This document shows positions 31,238 to 41,657 of a DNA stretch of 64,000 nucleotides, piece by piece; within the stretch, counting starts at the first letter, position 1, and the number at the start of each line of letters is the position of its first letter. This DNA comes from Symsagittifera roscoffensis (taxonomy: Eukaryota > Xenacoelomorpha > Acoela > Convolutidae), in assembly GCF_963678635.1 (NCBI RefSeq), contig NC_087071.1, positions 45,493,095 to 45,557,094 on the forward strand, read 5' to 3'. Under the pieces are notes generated by a model. That model saw only the letters and a list, made by a program, of their open reading frames with translations, was not told the DNA's origin and did not search any database. Made by a program: the position numbers and the translations under genes.

Positions 31238-32740
31238 TCAGGACGTCCAGAATCTTAGCAACACCGCCTGCTCGTAATCGAAGAAGCAATCGCGTATGTC
31301 TTCACTCAGGAAAGGGTTGTACGCTATCCCTACGATCCCGGATACGTAGCTATACGATTTCTTCTTGATCGGTCCACAGTATTCACTGGATTTCGGCAAT
31401 GCCCCCATAGATTTTTTAGTGAGTCTCAGCTCCTTGTTTGAGAATCTCATGATTTCGTCTATCTTTCTCATGGGTTCTAATTCCTCGGGTTCTTTCATGT
31501 TCACCCTCATCGGTTTACTTTGCTGCATATCCAGCAGTGCTAGCATGAATAAGGCTTTCTCTCGCTCATCGCGTTCCCTCAACATCCTAACACAAGTATT
31601 CAATGCAGGTACTGAAATCTGCTCTATCAGGAATCGAATGAAACAGAGAGCGTCTCTCCGCTTCGCACACGCTACTGCTGCTCCCTCTTGGACTATCAGA
31701 TCCCTCAGGTTCGTCATAAGGAAAACCTTCTCCTCTTTTGATCTCTTCCTTTCTTCTGAATCATATTCTTCGCGAGTCAGTCCCATCATGCACCAGGCGA
31801 ACCTGAGTTGTAACTCTGTTCTTACGTAAGGTACTGCCACGAGAGCATGTATTCTTGGCGTAGTCCTAATTTCTTCTTCGAAATACCTTAATACTACTGC
31901 TTTCCATGGAATGCTCATCAACTGCTCCATCGTTTCTGCCTGTATGTCAGACGACGCTAAAGTCCCGTACGCCTTCTGCTTGAGGGTGGTGCCTTGCAAC
32001 ATCGTTTCCAGATAACCCTCCATGGCTTTTCCATCTTCCAGGGCCGAGTATTGGCTGAGTATTTCCATTTCTAAGGTTGCTCCAGTCAGAGTGCGGTCAC
32101 TCCTTTTGGATTTATAACCTGTTGACTTTATCCCCGCCATGAGAATCGGTGGCACCATCGCTATATCAGTTAACATTTTATCTGTGCCAGGCAGTTGATT
32201 ATCACCTTGCCCCAAATCCATGACCTCCTCAACTCGTTTGCTTTTCGCTGAGTTAACAGCTTTCATCGATATCTCTGAATCCACCTTCGTCTTTCCGACC
32301 CTCCTCGGCATCACTCTGCTGCCTAACTTCATTTTCATTGCATTGATTTTATCAATCACCAACTTTGGTCGCATTGTCCCTCTCCTGGTTCTTGACAGAT
32401 ACACCACCTCTCCTTTATCGTCCTGCGGTGTCATCTTGATGGGAGAATTCGCTTCACTTTCATCAGTGGCTGAGTCGATCAACAACTCACTCAGTCTCCC
32501 TTCACTATCATCAAGCTTGTCAAGGACTTCCCTCATCAAGGGTTGGTTGAGACCCGTTTTCAGAATGGACTGGGTCCCATAGCTCTGAACCACGGTCCAG
32601 ACTTCAACCATGAACGCCACTCTGTCCAATTTGCATCCCGTCCTACTCTCGTGGTCTCGGTGATGTAGTTCCCATTTTTCTTCGGGCAGCGTTCCCAAGA
32701 AAGGTACTCTGGCTGAAGCCTCTATTCTTCTCCTCCTAGG
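31238..32740 (-). CDS. Acc4 of element B (novel, uninterrupted)
   Basis: 486 codons from a TTG at 32698; the frame is open from 32740, just where Acc3 stops, in a +1 relation. It begins with FLGTLPEEKW as in A and keeps about 200 central residues that A lacks. Conserved C-terminal blocks are LRFAWCMMGL, AKRRDALCFIRF, SSEYCGPIKKKSYSYVSG and GIAYNPFL. It is rich in Lys/Glu/Met and largely helical by composition; no motif I can name. Its survival without stops in a decayed copy may be chance or recent activity. Confidence 0.65.
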   Translation of the reverse strand, partial: PRRRRIEASARVPFLGTLPEEKWELHHRDHESRTGCKLDRVAFMVEVWTVVQSYGTQSILKTGLNQPLMREVLDKLDDSEGRLSELLIDSATDESEANSPIKMTPQDDKGEVVYLSRTRRGTMRPKLVIDKINAMKMKLGSRVMPRRVGKTKVDSEISMKAVNSAKSKRVEEVMDLGQGDNQLPGTDKMLTDIAMVPPILMAGIKSTGYKSKRSDRTLTGATLEMEILSQYSALEDGKAMEGYLETMLQGTTLKQKAYGTLASSDIQAETMEQLMSIPWKAVVLRYFEEEIRTTPRIHALVAVPYVRTELQLRFAWCMMGLTREEYDSEERKRSKEEKVFLMTNLRDLIVQEGAAVACAKRRDALCFIRFLIEQISVPALNTCVRMLRERDEREKALFMLALLDMQQSKPMRVNMKEPEELEPMRKIDEIMRFSNKELRLTKKSMGALPKSSEYCGPIKKKSYSYVSGIVGIAYNPFLSEDIRDCFFDYEQAVLLRFWTS

Positions 32741-33479
32741 TCATTCCATGAGGATTCTCTGGTCGTTGTTTCATTTCCATAAAGGCTGACGGAGCCTCCA
32801 GTGTCGAGATGCCTTCATCCGCTGGCTCAGTCGTTTCCAACGTATCTGCATTGTTCTCAAGATCACTGAAGATATTGAAATCCAGGCTGGATGTTCCTCC
32901 TGTCGATGCCCTGTCTTCTTCCCCACCAGCTTGGTCTTGTTGCATGGATTCTTCGGCTTGACGGCTTTCTCCCTGTCCGTCACCTCCTTCTGACTTACCC
33001 TTGTTCGAGCTCGAGGATCCTTGTTCATCATTGTCGGCTTCTCCCGGGAATCTCGGTATGAGCAATGTACCGGCCGATCTATCTTCCTCTTCTCCATGGA
33101 CCACTTTAATTTCCTCGAAGCCGAAGGGTGCTAGAAAGGTTCTCGTCTGCTGTATTCCTCCCACTCTCATCTCCTGTTTTACACTAGTCAGGATTAATGA
33201 GGCTTCAGGCAGTTCGGTCCTGCCTTTCATCCTCATCGGAGCTAAGCCTAATCCGGTCCATTCCTCGTCGAATTTCCCAGGCTTGTGAGTCGCGGCGTTG
33301 CTTATTCGCCTTCTCGTTGCTTGATCCGTATATGCAAATCGTGTGTATTGTAACACAGCGGCCTTTCTCCCTACAAAGTATGGATCCATCGTTTCCACGA
33401 AATTCCCTATTCTCTTTTCATTGGTTTCGAATGCTCTCAATCTAGGAGTTTGTACCACGGAGACTGCTCCGAGCAACAA
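32736..33479 (-). CDS. Acc3 of element B: acidic low-complexity protein
   Basis: 247 codons after a TGA in the same frame as Acc2, with no ATG (TTG). The start carries ETMDPYFVGRKAAVLQYTRFA, matched in A, then a region rich in Ser, Gly, Glu, Gln and Asp that is probably disordered. It ends at TAG (32738-32736), five bases after the Acc4 frame opens. Confidence 0.6.
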   Translation of the reverse strand: MLLGAVSVVQTPRLRAFETNEKRIGNFVETMDPYFVGRKAAVLQYTRFAYTDQATRRRISNAATHKPGKFDEEWTGLGLAPMRMKGRTELPEASLILTSVKQEMRVGGIQQTRTFLAPFGFEEIKVVHGEEEDRSAGTLLIPRFPGEADNDEQGSSSSNKGKSEGGDGQGESRQAEESMQQDQAGGEEDRASTGGTSSLDFNIFSDLENNADTLETTEPADEGISTLEAPSAFMEMKQRPENPHGMT

Positions 33480-33482
33480 CCT

Positions 33483-33965
33483 TCATCTCAGAGGGAATTC
33501 AGGGATTGCCTCCGGCAGCTTCTTGTAATCACCCCAGTCCTTCGTCTCTTCTCTCACTTTATGATATGCTGCAGTGAGACGAGGCACTCTGGTTATTTCA
33601 CCATTCGTTTTATCATAGGGTCTCACACTCCAAAGCTTTGCAAACACTTCGATGTGTCCTCTTTCTGCTTCTCCCATGCGATCACGAAAGTGATCGTGAA
33701 AACTGATGGCTGTCATCTCTGGCTCCGATATTTTCGCAAATAACAGATCTTCACTCATAAGCTCCCGCAATGAGTGCTGCTCACACCAGTTCAGTGTACT
33801 ACCGTCCACTGCCGATATGAGGTTCAGGTGCAGCACCGACCTCCTATACTCCTCCACTTTAACGTCAGGGAACGGAAACGTGACTGCTGGTCCATAGATC
33901 ACTGTCACGAACTCCGTGACTCCTCTGATCAGCGCCAAGGGATCGGTTCTCATAGCCAAGCTCAA
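33483..33965 (-). pseudogene. Acc2 of element B, C-terminal part
   Basis: 160 codons in frame with the stretch upstream after one TAA (Leu codon in A). It has SLAMRTDP, IYGPAVTFPFPD, DGSTLNWCEQ and DRMGEAERG, all shared with A, and ends EAIPEFPLR. The next frame (Acc3) follows after a single TGA. Confidence 0.65.
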
Positions 33966-33971
33966 ATCGGT

Positions 33972-34766
33972 TTACAGGGGCATGCCTCCAGCATGTCGTC
34001 TAACATCTTCCTCTCTTTCAATCGTCTCGTCTTCTCCCGTTCCAAAGCGATTTTGTTGTAAGAGATACTGGATAAGAGTGTGTCTCAGGTCCCTTATCTT
34101 GTTCCACAAGTCCGTGGATTCCTTCATATCCAAGTTCCTCACTCTCTCTCTCATCTGCTCTGGACAACGTGCCAGTTTCATCAGTCCTCCCAAGTTTCCG
34201 TGAGTAATTGCAATCAATGTCAGAAGTCCGTCTAGCCGCAGGTTCTGGATTCCATCGGTGAGCAGTATCGCCGGTCCCTTCACGAAATTCTCTGCTCCAA
34301 ATGTCACGAACAAGGCTATCAGTTCCACTATCGACACTTCCACTACTGCTTGGAGGAACTCTTTTATCAAGTAGTGCGACACTTTCGGGTAAACTTTTGC
34401 CAAGAAGGACGCGGTCCATCCGGCTCCCAACCCTTCCAACATGCTGTCTGTCCGTTCAAAGCCCTCCTGTCCTTTCACTTCCTGGGTCCAGAAGGTTTCC
34501 AGAGTAATCTGACACATTCTGTTCACAAATTCAGCCGTCTTTTCTACGGCATTTCCCGCCAGGTTCACCTCCTTCAACAAGTAGGCATGTATCTTTGTGA
34601 TCATCACGGGGCCTTGCTCAAAAGCATTTGCACCCAATGCCGCTACTCTAGGGTTCAGGTGTAGCCACTGGTTGGCTTCTGGCTTGGTTCTCAGAACCAT
34701 CGCCTCCAAGTGAGCTCTCGACTCTAGTGAATTTTTCATTCTTGTGTCTTCACCTGCCACTTCCAT
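33972..34766 (-). pseudogene. Acc2 of element B, central part
   Basis: 264 codons, frameshifted against the SGNH-like part (the shift lies near 34770-34800, before WLWFRAMEVAG). Shared with A: MVLRTK/MVYRLT, LTLIAITHGNL / LTLVLLTHGEL, LIQYLLQQNR / LIQYLLMQNR and GGMPL. No known domain. Confidence 0.65.
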
Positions 34767-34824
34767 TGCTCGGAACCATAACCACTCGATGGTCGTCGTC
34801 TATTCCCGGTTTCAGTTTGAGCTG

Positions 34825-36249
34825 TCAACTGAAATTGGACATTTCCAACCCCAGCACCTCGTCCAACACTAACATGTGTAGCGCATGGTCCTTGAGTCCT
34901 CTCATCGCGTTTGAGATATCTGACCATACTGCAGGCATTTCAGCCTTAAGTGGCCTCAGGTTCTCCATCTCTATCATGCGATTCGGGGCTGATATGATTA
35001 CATCATATTTTCCTTCCGAAAGTAAGGCCACAATCGCATACACAAATTTCAGTCCATCTGGGAGATGTGCATATCCCGGAGACAACGCGAATACTACTCT
35101 CAGTGTCACTTTGGTGAATGACCCCTCCTTCGTCGCATCCATCACTTCACCCATCGACTCAAGGATATCTTTTATCGCTGGCCATACAGCGTTCTCTGCT
35201 GTTGTAGGATCTCTGAGTCTGCTCAGAAAACCTCTACTGTGTAGATGGTCATTGATGCCAGCGAACACGATCGTAATTGGGTTCATGTCCGTCTGCCTTT
35301 GTACCCCTATGGCCAGAGATATCGATTGCAGTAGGTCCAGGTCGACCGCTGCCATTATTATGATGTCCGGCCAAAACAGAGACTTGGAGGTGTACACGAA
35401 CTCTGAATTCGCTACTACCATATTCTTGGCCTTCCTCATTTCTGATTTGTCATAGGCTGCGAAGATGGTCTCATCTTTCTTTATCGCTATCAATCCGCCA
35501 TATCTTTGGGCACCATCATCTTGATTCACAAGTTTTGGGTATACTCTCTCCTTCACATGACCAGGGGGTGTCGTCAGCTGCCTGAATATCTTCACGTGTT
35601 GTCCAATCGGCGCTCTCGTCGTCAGGAATCTTCCTGGTCTCTCTTCACGATTCCCCTCATCATGATTCAGCCTCACATCTTGCAATGGTCTCGCATTCAC
35701 TGGTCCCATCGTGTTGTTAGAGGGCAGTCCCTCTAAGTCAGCAAATCTCAAGGCCGTCGTGGAGCTGAAATTTATGCTAGCGGCTATCAACCAGTCTACG
35801 CCGGTTATCGAGTACAATCTGCTGACGGATAGCGTCGCTCCATTCAGCATCCTCCTTGCATCTTCGATGAAGCTTACCCTCTGGAGATCCAGCTTCATTA
35901 GCTCGTTTTTGTATATATGACAGGGAGACGGTATGGGTCTTGACCACATCAACGAGCCTCTGCTCGGACGTCTCTCCTCTCGACTGGTACTTGTCGTCTC
36001 CGATCTAGTGTCCGATCTAGTGTCCGATCTAGACGTGCCGGCTGTCTCTTCGATTTGGTTGACAGGTCCTATTCTTCTCCTAGGATGGATGGTCCTCCTC
36101 ATCGGCGCTTCTCCCAATCGATCTTGTATGTCTGTCCTCTGACCTGGTTCGCTGGAGCTTTGTTGCCTGTAGTTCGTGACGGCCGGGACCGTACCCAAGC
36201 GTGTTTCCAAGCTAGGAGGCACAAAGGTGGTAATCACCGCGTCACTCAC
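34825..36249 (-). CDS. Acc2 of element B, N-terminal part with SGNH-like segment
   Basis: 474 codons, no ATG (GTG). It covers in one frame the part that A splits by a TAG. SGNH-like features are NSEF (weak block I), FAGINDHLH (strong block III) and, just beyond the stop, DDDH where block V would be. Between them are LSPGYAHLPDGLKFVYAI and SAPNRMIEMENLR, both conserved in A. The stop TGA at 34825 replaces the Arg codon seen in A. Confidence 0.62.
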   Translation of the reverse strand: MSDAVITTFVPPSLETRLGTVPAVTNYRQQSSSEPGQRTDIQDRLGEAPMRRTIHPRRRIGPVNQIEETAGTSRSDTRSDTRSETTSTSREERRPSRGSLMWSRPIPSPCHIYKNELMKLDLQRVSFIEDARRMLNGATLSVSRLYSITGVDWLIAASINFSSTTALRFADLEGLPSNNTMGPVNARPLQDVRLNHDEGNREERPGRFLTTRAPIGQHVKIFRQLTTPPGHVKERVYPKLVNQDDGAQRYGGLIAIKKDETIFAAYDKSEMRKAKNMVVANSEFVYTSKSLFWPDIIIMAAVDLDLLQSISLAIGVQRQTDMNPITIVFAGINDHLHSRGFLSRLRDPTTAENAVWPAIKDILESMGEVMDATKEGSFTKVTLRVVFALSPGYAHLPDGLKFVYAIVALLSEGKYDVIISAPNRMIEMENLRPLKAEMPAVWSDISNAMRGLKDHALHMLVLDEVLGLEMSNFS

Positions 36250-36329
36250 TTTCTTTCTTCCTTCAGCACTCCTGTATCAAAGAGTTCTGCTTCCAGCTTG
36301 TCCAACCGCTCTTGGAATACTCGATTCAA

Positions 36330-38027
36330 TCAAGCTTGTCCTTCAATACTGTCGAAGTGGATGCCGTCCGTGGTCAGTCTGGCCTGATCCATAGCTTTCA
36401 ACTCATGTTCGATGTCCATGAGGATCATTCTTCGGGCGTTTCGACTTGCGAGGTTCCTCAAGATGTTATTCCACCTGACGACTCCCTCGTTGTGCCTTCT
36501 TCCTGACGCTGTCAGGCTTCTCGTATTCATCGGCACAGTGCAAACGGTCAGTACCGCGCAATTGAATTTCTGCCAGAGGGTCGTAAACAAACACACCATC
36601 ATTGACTCCCATAGTGCTTCCTGCTCATCTGAACCTCTGGAGATGTCATTCGTCCCAACTAAGATCATCACATTGGGGATCCTCCCTGGATTCATCAGTT
36701 CCACCATTCGATATAATTGGGCTATCGTCGCGCCTCCAAAGGCCATCACCGTGGTGACACACGAGGTCCTTAAATTCGACAGCACTCTGACCAAGCTGTC
36801 TCCCAGTATCAGATGAGATGTCCCGAGTGGTGGTTGCTGCAGGTTTACAGCCGGGCTCCAGGTAGCTCGATTGAAGCAGGCCCTCGGATCTGTCTCCGGA
36901 ACTCCGGTGAAATTATATTTCAACTGATTATTCTTTTGCACGTCTATTATGCGAGACACTTTTGTCGCTGGCATCTTCCGTATTCTTCTCTCTGGGGCCC
37001 TCGAGCTCCCCATGAGTGGTGTCATGTCACTTATCCCCTGTCTGATCACGGTCTGGGAGAGTCGTACTCTGCCCGTGTCGTCAATCGTTCCATAGGGTGC
37101 AGTCACACCGGAACCTGGCGCATTCTTGTTAGCGACCAGTCGTCCAGCTGTCTCTATCAGCTTCCTCACTGTCTGTTCCACGACGGGGTCACCCAAGGTG
37201 TCACTAGGATCCGGGATTGTTACTCGATTTGTCTCTGCTGGGAGCTGTGTCTCCGTTGTTTGACTCATTTCTCGAGGCGTCAAGAGCTCCATCGGGGACT
37301 GCCCACGAGGAACACTCCTTGCAGGTATCACTTTCTCCACGGCCGTTGTCAACGCCATCTGTTCGGATCGCGCTTTGTAGTCCTGCCTCAAGCGCTCAAT
37401 CTCTTGACCCTGCTTTTTGTTGCAGTCTTCAAACAATTTTCTCCACATGTCTCGATCTTCCTCCATCTGGAGCATACTTTTGGTCATCTCGTCTAGCTCC
37501 TTCTTCGTACTTTGCATTTCATCGTTCATCTCATCCAGATCTTGCATGGTTCGGTTCGTCTGAACCTTCTGTCCTAATTTTGCCCTTTTTGGTGGCACAG
37601 CTGCTCTCAGTGGTGGACCAGACGAGGTCGCCTCGCTGTTCATCTCCTGATGCATTCTCGTCAGCCCAGGTTTGGGCTTGGAGGGCACTGGCATCTCACC
37701 TGGTTGGTAAGTCCTAGAACTTCCCAATCCAGGCTCATTCGCCAAGTCACTCCCTGAGAGAGCCCCGTTTCTCCAACTCATCACTCTCATGTTCGGGCGG
37801 TCTAGTACTCCCCTTTCTCCATATGCTGCCATCAACAGGACTTCCGTGGGGCGGTCCCCACGGTTGTCATGCCCCAAGATGTTGATCAGGACGGTCAGCA
37901 ACATCACTACCTCTGGGTCCTCCAGTGCGAAGTCCCGATCGATCAGCTGACGATAGATCGCATCTATCATCGGTCCTACATATGCCTCTGCCAGGTCCAT
38001 CAATTCATCTAAGTTGAAATTGTCCAT
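36330..38027 (-). CDS. Acc1 of element B: coiled coil plus SGNH hydrolase
   Basis: I choose the ATG at 38027, which matches the start of A Acc1; an open frame with TTG extends to 38066. The middle has a coiled-coil-like segment (MQDLDEMNDEMQSTKKELDE). The SGNH domain keeps GDS (36803-36795), FGGAT, GTND (36656-36645) and DGIH (36368-36357), so all catalytic-block residues are present. The TGA at the end replaces the Trp codon of A (EWLN), removing about 27 helical codons that are still readable downstream. The catalytic core is complete before the stop. Confidence 0.82.
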   Translation of the reverse strand: MDNFNLDELMDLAEAYVGPMIDAIYRQLIDRDFALEDPEVVMLLTVLINILGHDNRGDRPTEVLLMAAYGERGVLDRPNMRVMSWRNGALSGSDLANEPGLGSSRTYQPGEMPVPSKPKPGLTRMHQEMNSEATSSGPPLRAAVPPKRAKLGQKVQTNRTMQDLDEMNDEMQSTKKELDEMTKSMLQMEEDRDMWRKLFEDCNKKQGQEIERLRQDYKARSEQMALTTAVEKVIPARSVPRGQSPMELLTPREMSQTTETQLPAETNRVTIPDPSDTLGDPVVEQTVRKLIETAGRLVANKNAPGSGVTAPYGTIDDTGRVRLSQTVIRQGISDMTPLMGSSRAPERRIRKMPATKVSRIIDVQKNNQLKYNFTGVPETDPRACFNRATWSPAVNLQQPPLGTSHLILGDSLVRVLSNLRTSCVTTVMAFGGATIAQLYRMVELMNPGRIPNVMILVGTNDISRGSDEQEALWESMMVCLFTTLWQKFNCAVLTVCTVPMNTRSLTASGRRHNEGVVRWNNILRNLASRNARRMILMDIEHELKAMDQARLTTDGIHFDSIEGQA

Positions 38028-38066
38028 ACTGTTCTTCAGATTTGATTTGATTCGATTCGATTCCAA

Positions 38067-38437
38067 GGTTTTGACCCAAGTGAGTAATTAAATGATCAAT
38101 CAGGATCTAGAAAAGAAGTCACAAATATCACACTTGTCAGTTTCACCTTAACATATATCGTTAAAATTTGCTTAAAAACAGTTCAGATAAAAAGATATTT
38201 TATCCTAAAATTCATTAAAATCAATCGGTCTCTAAAATTTAGGAATTCGACATAAGATTGGACAGTCCAAACTTTGGATCTATTCCTAAGATCGTCATTC
38301 AGTTGTTCATGGTCACTAACCCCTACTTACCCATGATCTTAATAACCTAACACATAACATAACATAACATAACATAACACACATATCACATATTACATAC
38401 AACTTAGTCTTTGGCCTAACACCCTCTCGCACATCAC
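38067..38437 (-). other. pol-Acc1 spacer of element B
   Basis: AT-rich and non-coding, with a short CATAA pentanucleotide repeat (about 38345-38386). It stands at the same place as the 485-bp spacer of A but shares no obvious sequence with it, apart from both carrying short tandem repeats. Confidence 0.6.
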
Positions 38438-38683
38438 TCAGCCTATACTTAAGTAATATTTCTTATGTAGATATACTTGTATATTCGTGTCAGAGAATAT
38501 CACGTGTACAAGCGCGTACAATTCCTGAGGATGCAGTCTTCCTCTGTTTGGATCATACACTCGAAGCGAGAGCTCCTTGACGTCCATTTCCACGAGGAAG
38601 TCCCTCAGCCTCGTCAAGGACAAGACTAGGTTCTCTGGGTCCACGTGTTGCTTCTCTGTCGCCCTCGTTACCAAGAAGCACAA
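38438..38683 (-). pseudogene. pol: Element B macrodomain-like tail, end part
   Basis: 81 codons that continue the tail of the integrase stretch after a frameshift and two stops (38684-38739). It has CFLVTRAT, TRLRDFLVEMDV, LRVYDPNRGRL and a final YLHKKYYLSIG, lining up with A to the same stop. Confidence 0.7.
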
Positions 38684-38738
38684 GTTAAGACGCCGCCGGA
38701 GTTAAGGCTGCTACGCCCCCTATCCCTGGTCTTTGCTT

Positions 38739-41657
38739 TCAAAGGAATTCCACGTTTTTGTATTCTCTCTTAAAATCTGCCGCTAACGCTGTCCTAAAAT
38801 TCATGTCTGCTGTGATTGCTATCGCACATGTTCTATTAGTGAGTATGAAATCACTGTCTGTTAGTATTATGTTACTTGAATATTCATTTGGTAAGTTAAA
38901 ATATGACTCAACAACCCTGCCTATGTCAGGTTTCTTATGTTCTTCGCCTGTTTCTGCTTCTAAGTCTCCTGTTTTTCTTGATATTCTTAATTTTTTTATT
39001 ATCAAGTTTTCAGTGTGGGTAAGTCCTACCACCACTCCCCGGACAAAAATATCCATCGACGTCCCCGTCGATCGCATACCGGGTATCAAGTCGAGGTTAG
39101 AAGCTGGAATGAGTAGTCGTCCTTCCTGGGCAGCCCAGGAAGGATCATCTCGTTCGGTCTTGATGTATTTCATGCTTTCACGATCTACGTCTTGAATTGT
39201 GACACTGGTCTCCTCATGATCCGAGGTCGTTTCATTCAGCCACTCTAGGACACGCAGGTTCGTCAAGTCTTGTTCATATGACTGCTGTTGCTCGTCGTCG
39301 AATTCTAACTCGGGTTTCGACCAGTCGTCAACCCACTCATCGTTGTGATCATCAACTATGTCAATGCCTTTTGACACAGTTATTTCCTCTAGACCCACTA
39401 CATCCTCCACTATCTTCTTTAGATCTATCCTATCCACTACAAAGTCGTCACCGTAAGGATTGTATTTCTTTCTTGGTCTCGTCCCGTCCTTCTGACGAGT
39501 CTGTATCGTGAACGGAAGATCCGGTTCCAAGTTTTTGGGAACCTCTATCTGTTCGGGATCCTGCCAATCTTCCTCTGCGTAGGGTAATGTTTCATCGTCC
39601 GCTTCGATCTGCTCGTTTGGATCCAGGTCCAGCGGTGTATCCGAACCTTCCTCTATGACTTCGTTTCCATCGTTCTTCTCCCTGGTGCCCTTTTCATTGA
39701 CCTCACAAGCAGGATTCATCATAAGATAGTCCCCTTCTTCCATGTCTGCAGGTATACACCAGTCTTCTGTCGATGGATTGTGTGGCTTGATGTTCTCGTT
39801 GTGGGCGGCTCGGCCAGTACTCAGTCTATAGAAGCGTCCCTCCTGGTGCACCTCTGTAATCATGAAGGGTCCCCTCCACTTTTTTAGGAGCTTTTTCGTC
39901 CCTTTCGGTGGTATAACGTTCTGAAATACCCATACGTAGTCTCCCACCGAGTAAACCTTTGCACCAGCTGCTTTGTTGTCGAATCTTTTCCTCTGCCTTG
40001 CCTGTGCCTGCTGAGTATTTTGTCTACACAAATCGTTCAACTCCTGTTGGCGTCTGATCACATCCCTCACGTAGACCTGTGGGGACGTTTTCTTTCCCTC
40101 ATACTCTGGGTAGAAGAAGGTTAAGGGTAAAGACATTTCGCGTCCAGTTAGCATCATGTGTGGACTGACTCCGGTGGTGGAGTGTTGCGTGCTGTTATAT
40201 GCTCCCATCACCTGTGGAAGGTATAATTCCCAATCGGTCATGTACCTGGAACAATATACTCTCAGCATCGACACTAACGTCCTATTCTGTCTTTCCACTA
40301 AGCCATTCGTCTGAGGGTGGTATGTCGTGGAGTGAGCCTGAGCGACCTTTGAGCGTCTCATAAGCTCTTTCGGAAGCTCTCCTACAAAAGCTGTTCCATT
40401 ATCCGATTGAAACGTCATCGGACAACGATGTCTTGCTATCCACGTATTGATTAGGTGGTCGCATGTCTCTTCCGCCGAGGCAGTTATGCAGGGCACGGCC
40501 TGTGCATATTTCGTAAAATGATCTATCATGACCAGCACCTGATTATAACCATTGTCTGTCATGCATATCTTTTGGTGATCTATCTGCACCACCTCGTTGA
40601 ATTCAGACGACTCGATCGATTGTAAAGGAAATCGCAACTTCCTTGGATCCTTGACCTGTTGGCATGACAGACATGCTGTTACCCACTTCTCGCATGCCTT
40701 TTTCATCCCAGGCCACTCAAAGCGCTTCAGGATCCTCTGATATACTTTGTCGATCCCCTGATGGCCCATCTGATCATGTGACCTGAATAATAGTTCTGTC
40801 TGATAGAGTTGCGGTAAGACTATCGCGTTATACTTGTATAGGACTCTGTCTTCTTCTCTTATCTTGCAAGCCACAATCCCGTCCTTGTTCAAATATAACC
40901 TCCCTTCCTTCTGCATGAAGTATTGTCTCAGGATGCGATAACCATCTTCCTCGAGGTCCCGTTTATCCGGAGAACCATTCTCAATCCACCTTTTCAGGTT
41001 GCTTGTCATGCGATCATTTCTCTGCGCCCTTAGAAGATCCGAGAGTCTGTATCTCGCCTTTAAGTACGTCTTCATGACCCTCATCTGACTATTCAGCTCG
41101 TTGGGCTGGTGTGTGTCTTCTTCCACCTTAACGCACCAAATCTTCGCCAACGGCTGTGTTTCTTGTTTGAACGGCAGAAGATCAGTCCTGACTACCTCCT
41201 TCTGCGGCAACAGGCTTATCGAACGTTTCGGTACCGCTATTGTCTCCAAGTCATCCGCTGCGTTGTCAAAGACTCTTTCGCTTGGTATAAGGTAGCGATC
41301 ACTGTCAGGATCCTGGTACACCTCTCTGTCCAGTTCCCTTGCCCGAGTTTTCACTAGTAGCGTGTGTATCGCTAGTTCTGACAGTTCTGATCCCGAGCTC
41401 GAGTTCCTGTCTGAATAGGTGTCCACTCCTGAGTTTCGGTAATTATCATCCGTCGAAGAGGTTGTGCTGGAGACTGCACGCTCCTCCAGATCATGTCTGT
41501 GCCTTCTTCGCATCCATCTGAACTCCCCGGACAAAACCTTGTTCTCTAGGTCCTGTTTCTCATCAGGAATTTTCTCAGACTCCCCGGACAAATTTTCTGG
41601 TCCCGGGTGTTGATCTTGTAGTCGCTGGTTCTTCTCATCATTCGTCTCCCCGGACAA
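38739..41657 (-). CDS. pol: Element B integrase with GPF module and macro-like tail
   Basis: Longest uninterrupted frame in the window: 972 codons. In order: charged linker with LSGE repeats; zinc domain (SHDQMGHQG, CLSC); catalytic core with VVQIDHQK, FQSDNG and NGLVERQN (D, D, E all present); GPF module KKLLKKWRGPF; acidic linker; IFVRGVVVG block; start of the macro-like tail to EYKNVEFL. The TGA after EFL replaces a Phe codon of A. The frame opens at TTG in the TTTGTCCGGGGAG motif at 41659-41645, where it overlaps the end of the previous frame by 20 nt in a +1 relation. Confidence 0.93.
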   Translation of the reverse strand: MSGETNDEKNQRLQDQHPGPENLSGESEKIPDEKQDLENKVLSGEFRWMRRRHRHDLEERAVSSTTSSTDDNYRNSGVDTYSDRNSSSGSELSELAIHTLLVKTRARELDREVYQDPDSDRYLIPSERVFDNAADDLETIAVPKRSISLLPQKEVVRTDLLPFKQETQPLAKIWCVKVEEDTHQPNELNSQMRVMKTYLKARYRLSDLLRAQRNDRMTSNLKRWIENGSPDKRDLEEDGYRILRQYFMQKEGRLYLNKDGIVACKIREEDRVLYKYNAIVLPQLYQTELLFRSHDQMGHQGIDKVYQRILKRFEWPGMKKACEKWVTACLSCQQVKDPRKLRFPLQSIESSEFNEVVQIDHQKICMTDNGYNQVLVMIDHFTKYAQAVPCITASAEETCDHLINTWIARHRCPMTFQSDNGTAFVGELPKELMRRSKVAQAHSTTYHPQTNGLVERQNRTLVSMLRVYCSRYMTDWELYLPQVMGAYNSTQHSTTGVSPHMMLTGREMSLPLTFFYPEYEGKKTSPQVYVRDVIRRQQELNDLCRQNTQQAQARQRKRFDNKAAGAKVYSVGDYVWVFQNVIPPKGTKKLLKKWRGPFMITEVHQEGRFYRLSTGRAAHNENIKPHNPSTEDWCIPADMEEGDYLMMNPACEVNEKGTREKNDGNEVIEEGSDTPLDLDPNEQIEADDETLPYAEEDWQDPEQIEVPKNLEPDLPFTIQTRQKDGTRPRKKYNPYGDDFVVDRIDLKKIVEDVVGLEEITVSKGIDIVDDHNDEWVDDWSKPELEFDDEQQQSYEQDLTNLRVLEWLNETTSDHEETSVTIQDVDRESMKYIKTERDDPSWAAQEGRLLIPASNLDLIPGMRSTGTSMDIFVRGVVVGLTHTENLIIKKLRISRKTGDLEAETGEEHKKPDIGRVVESYFNLPNEYSSNIILTDSDFILTNRTCAIAITADMNFRTALAADFKREYKNVEFL

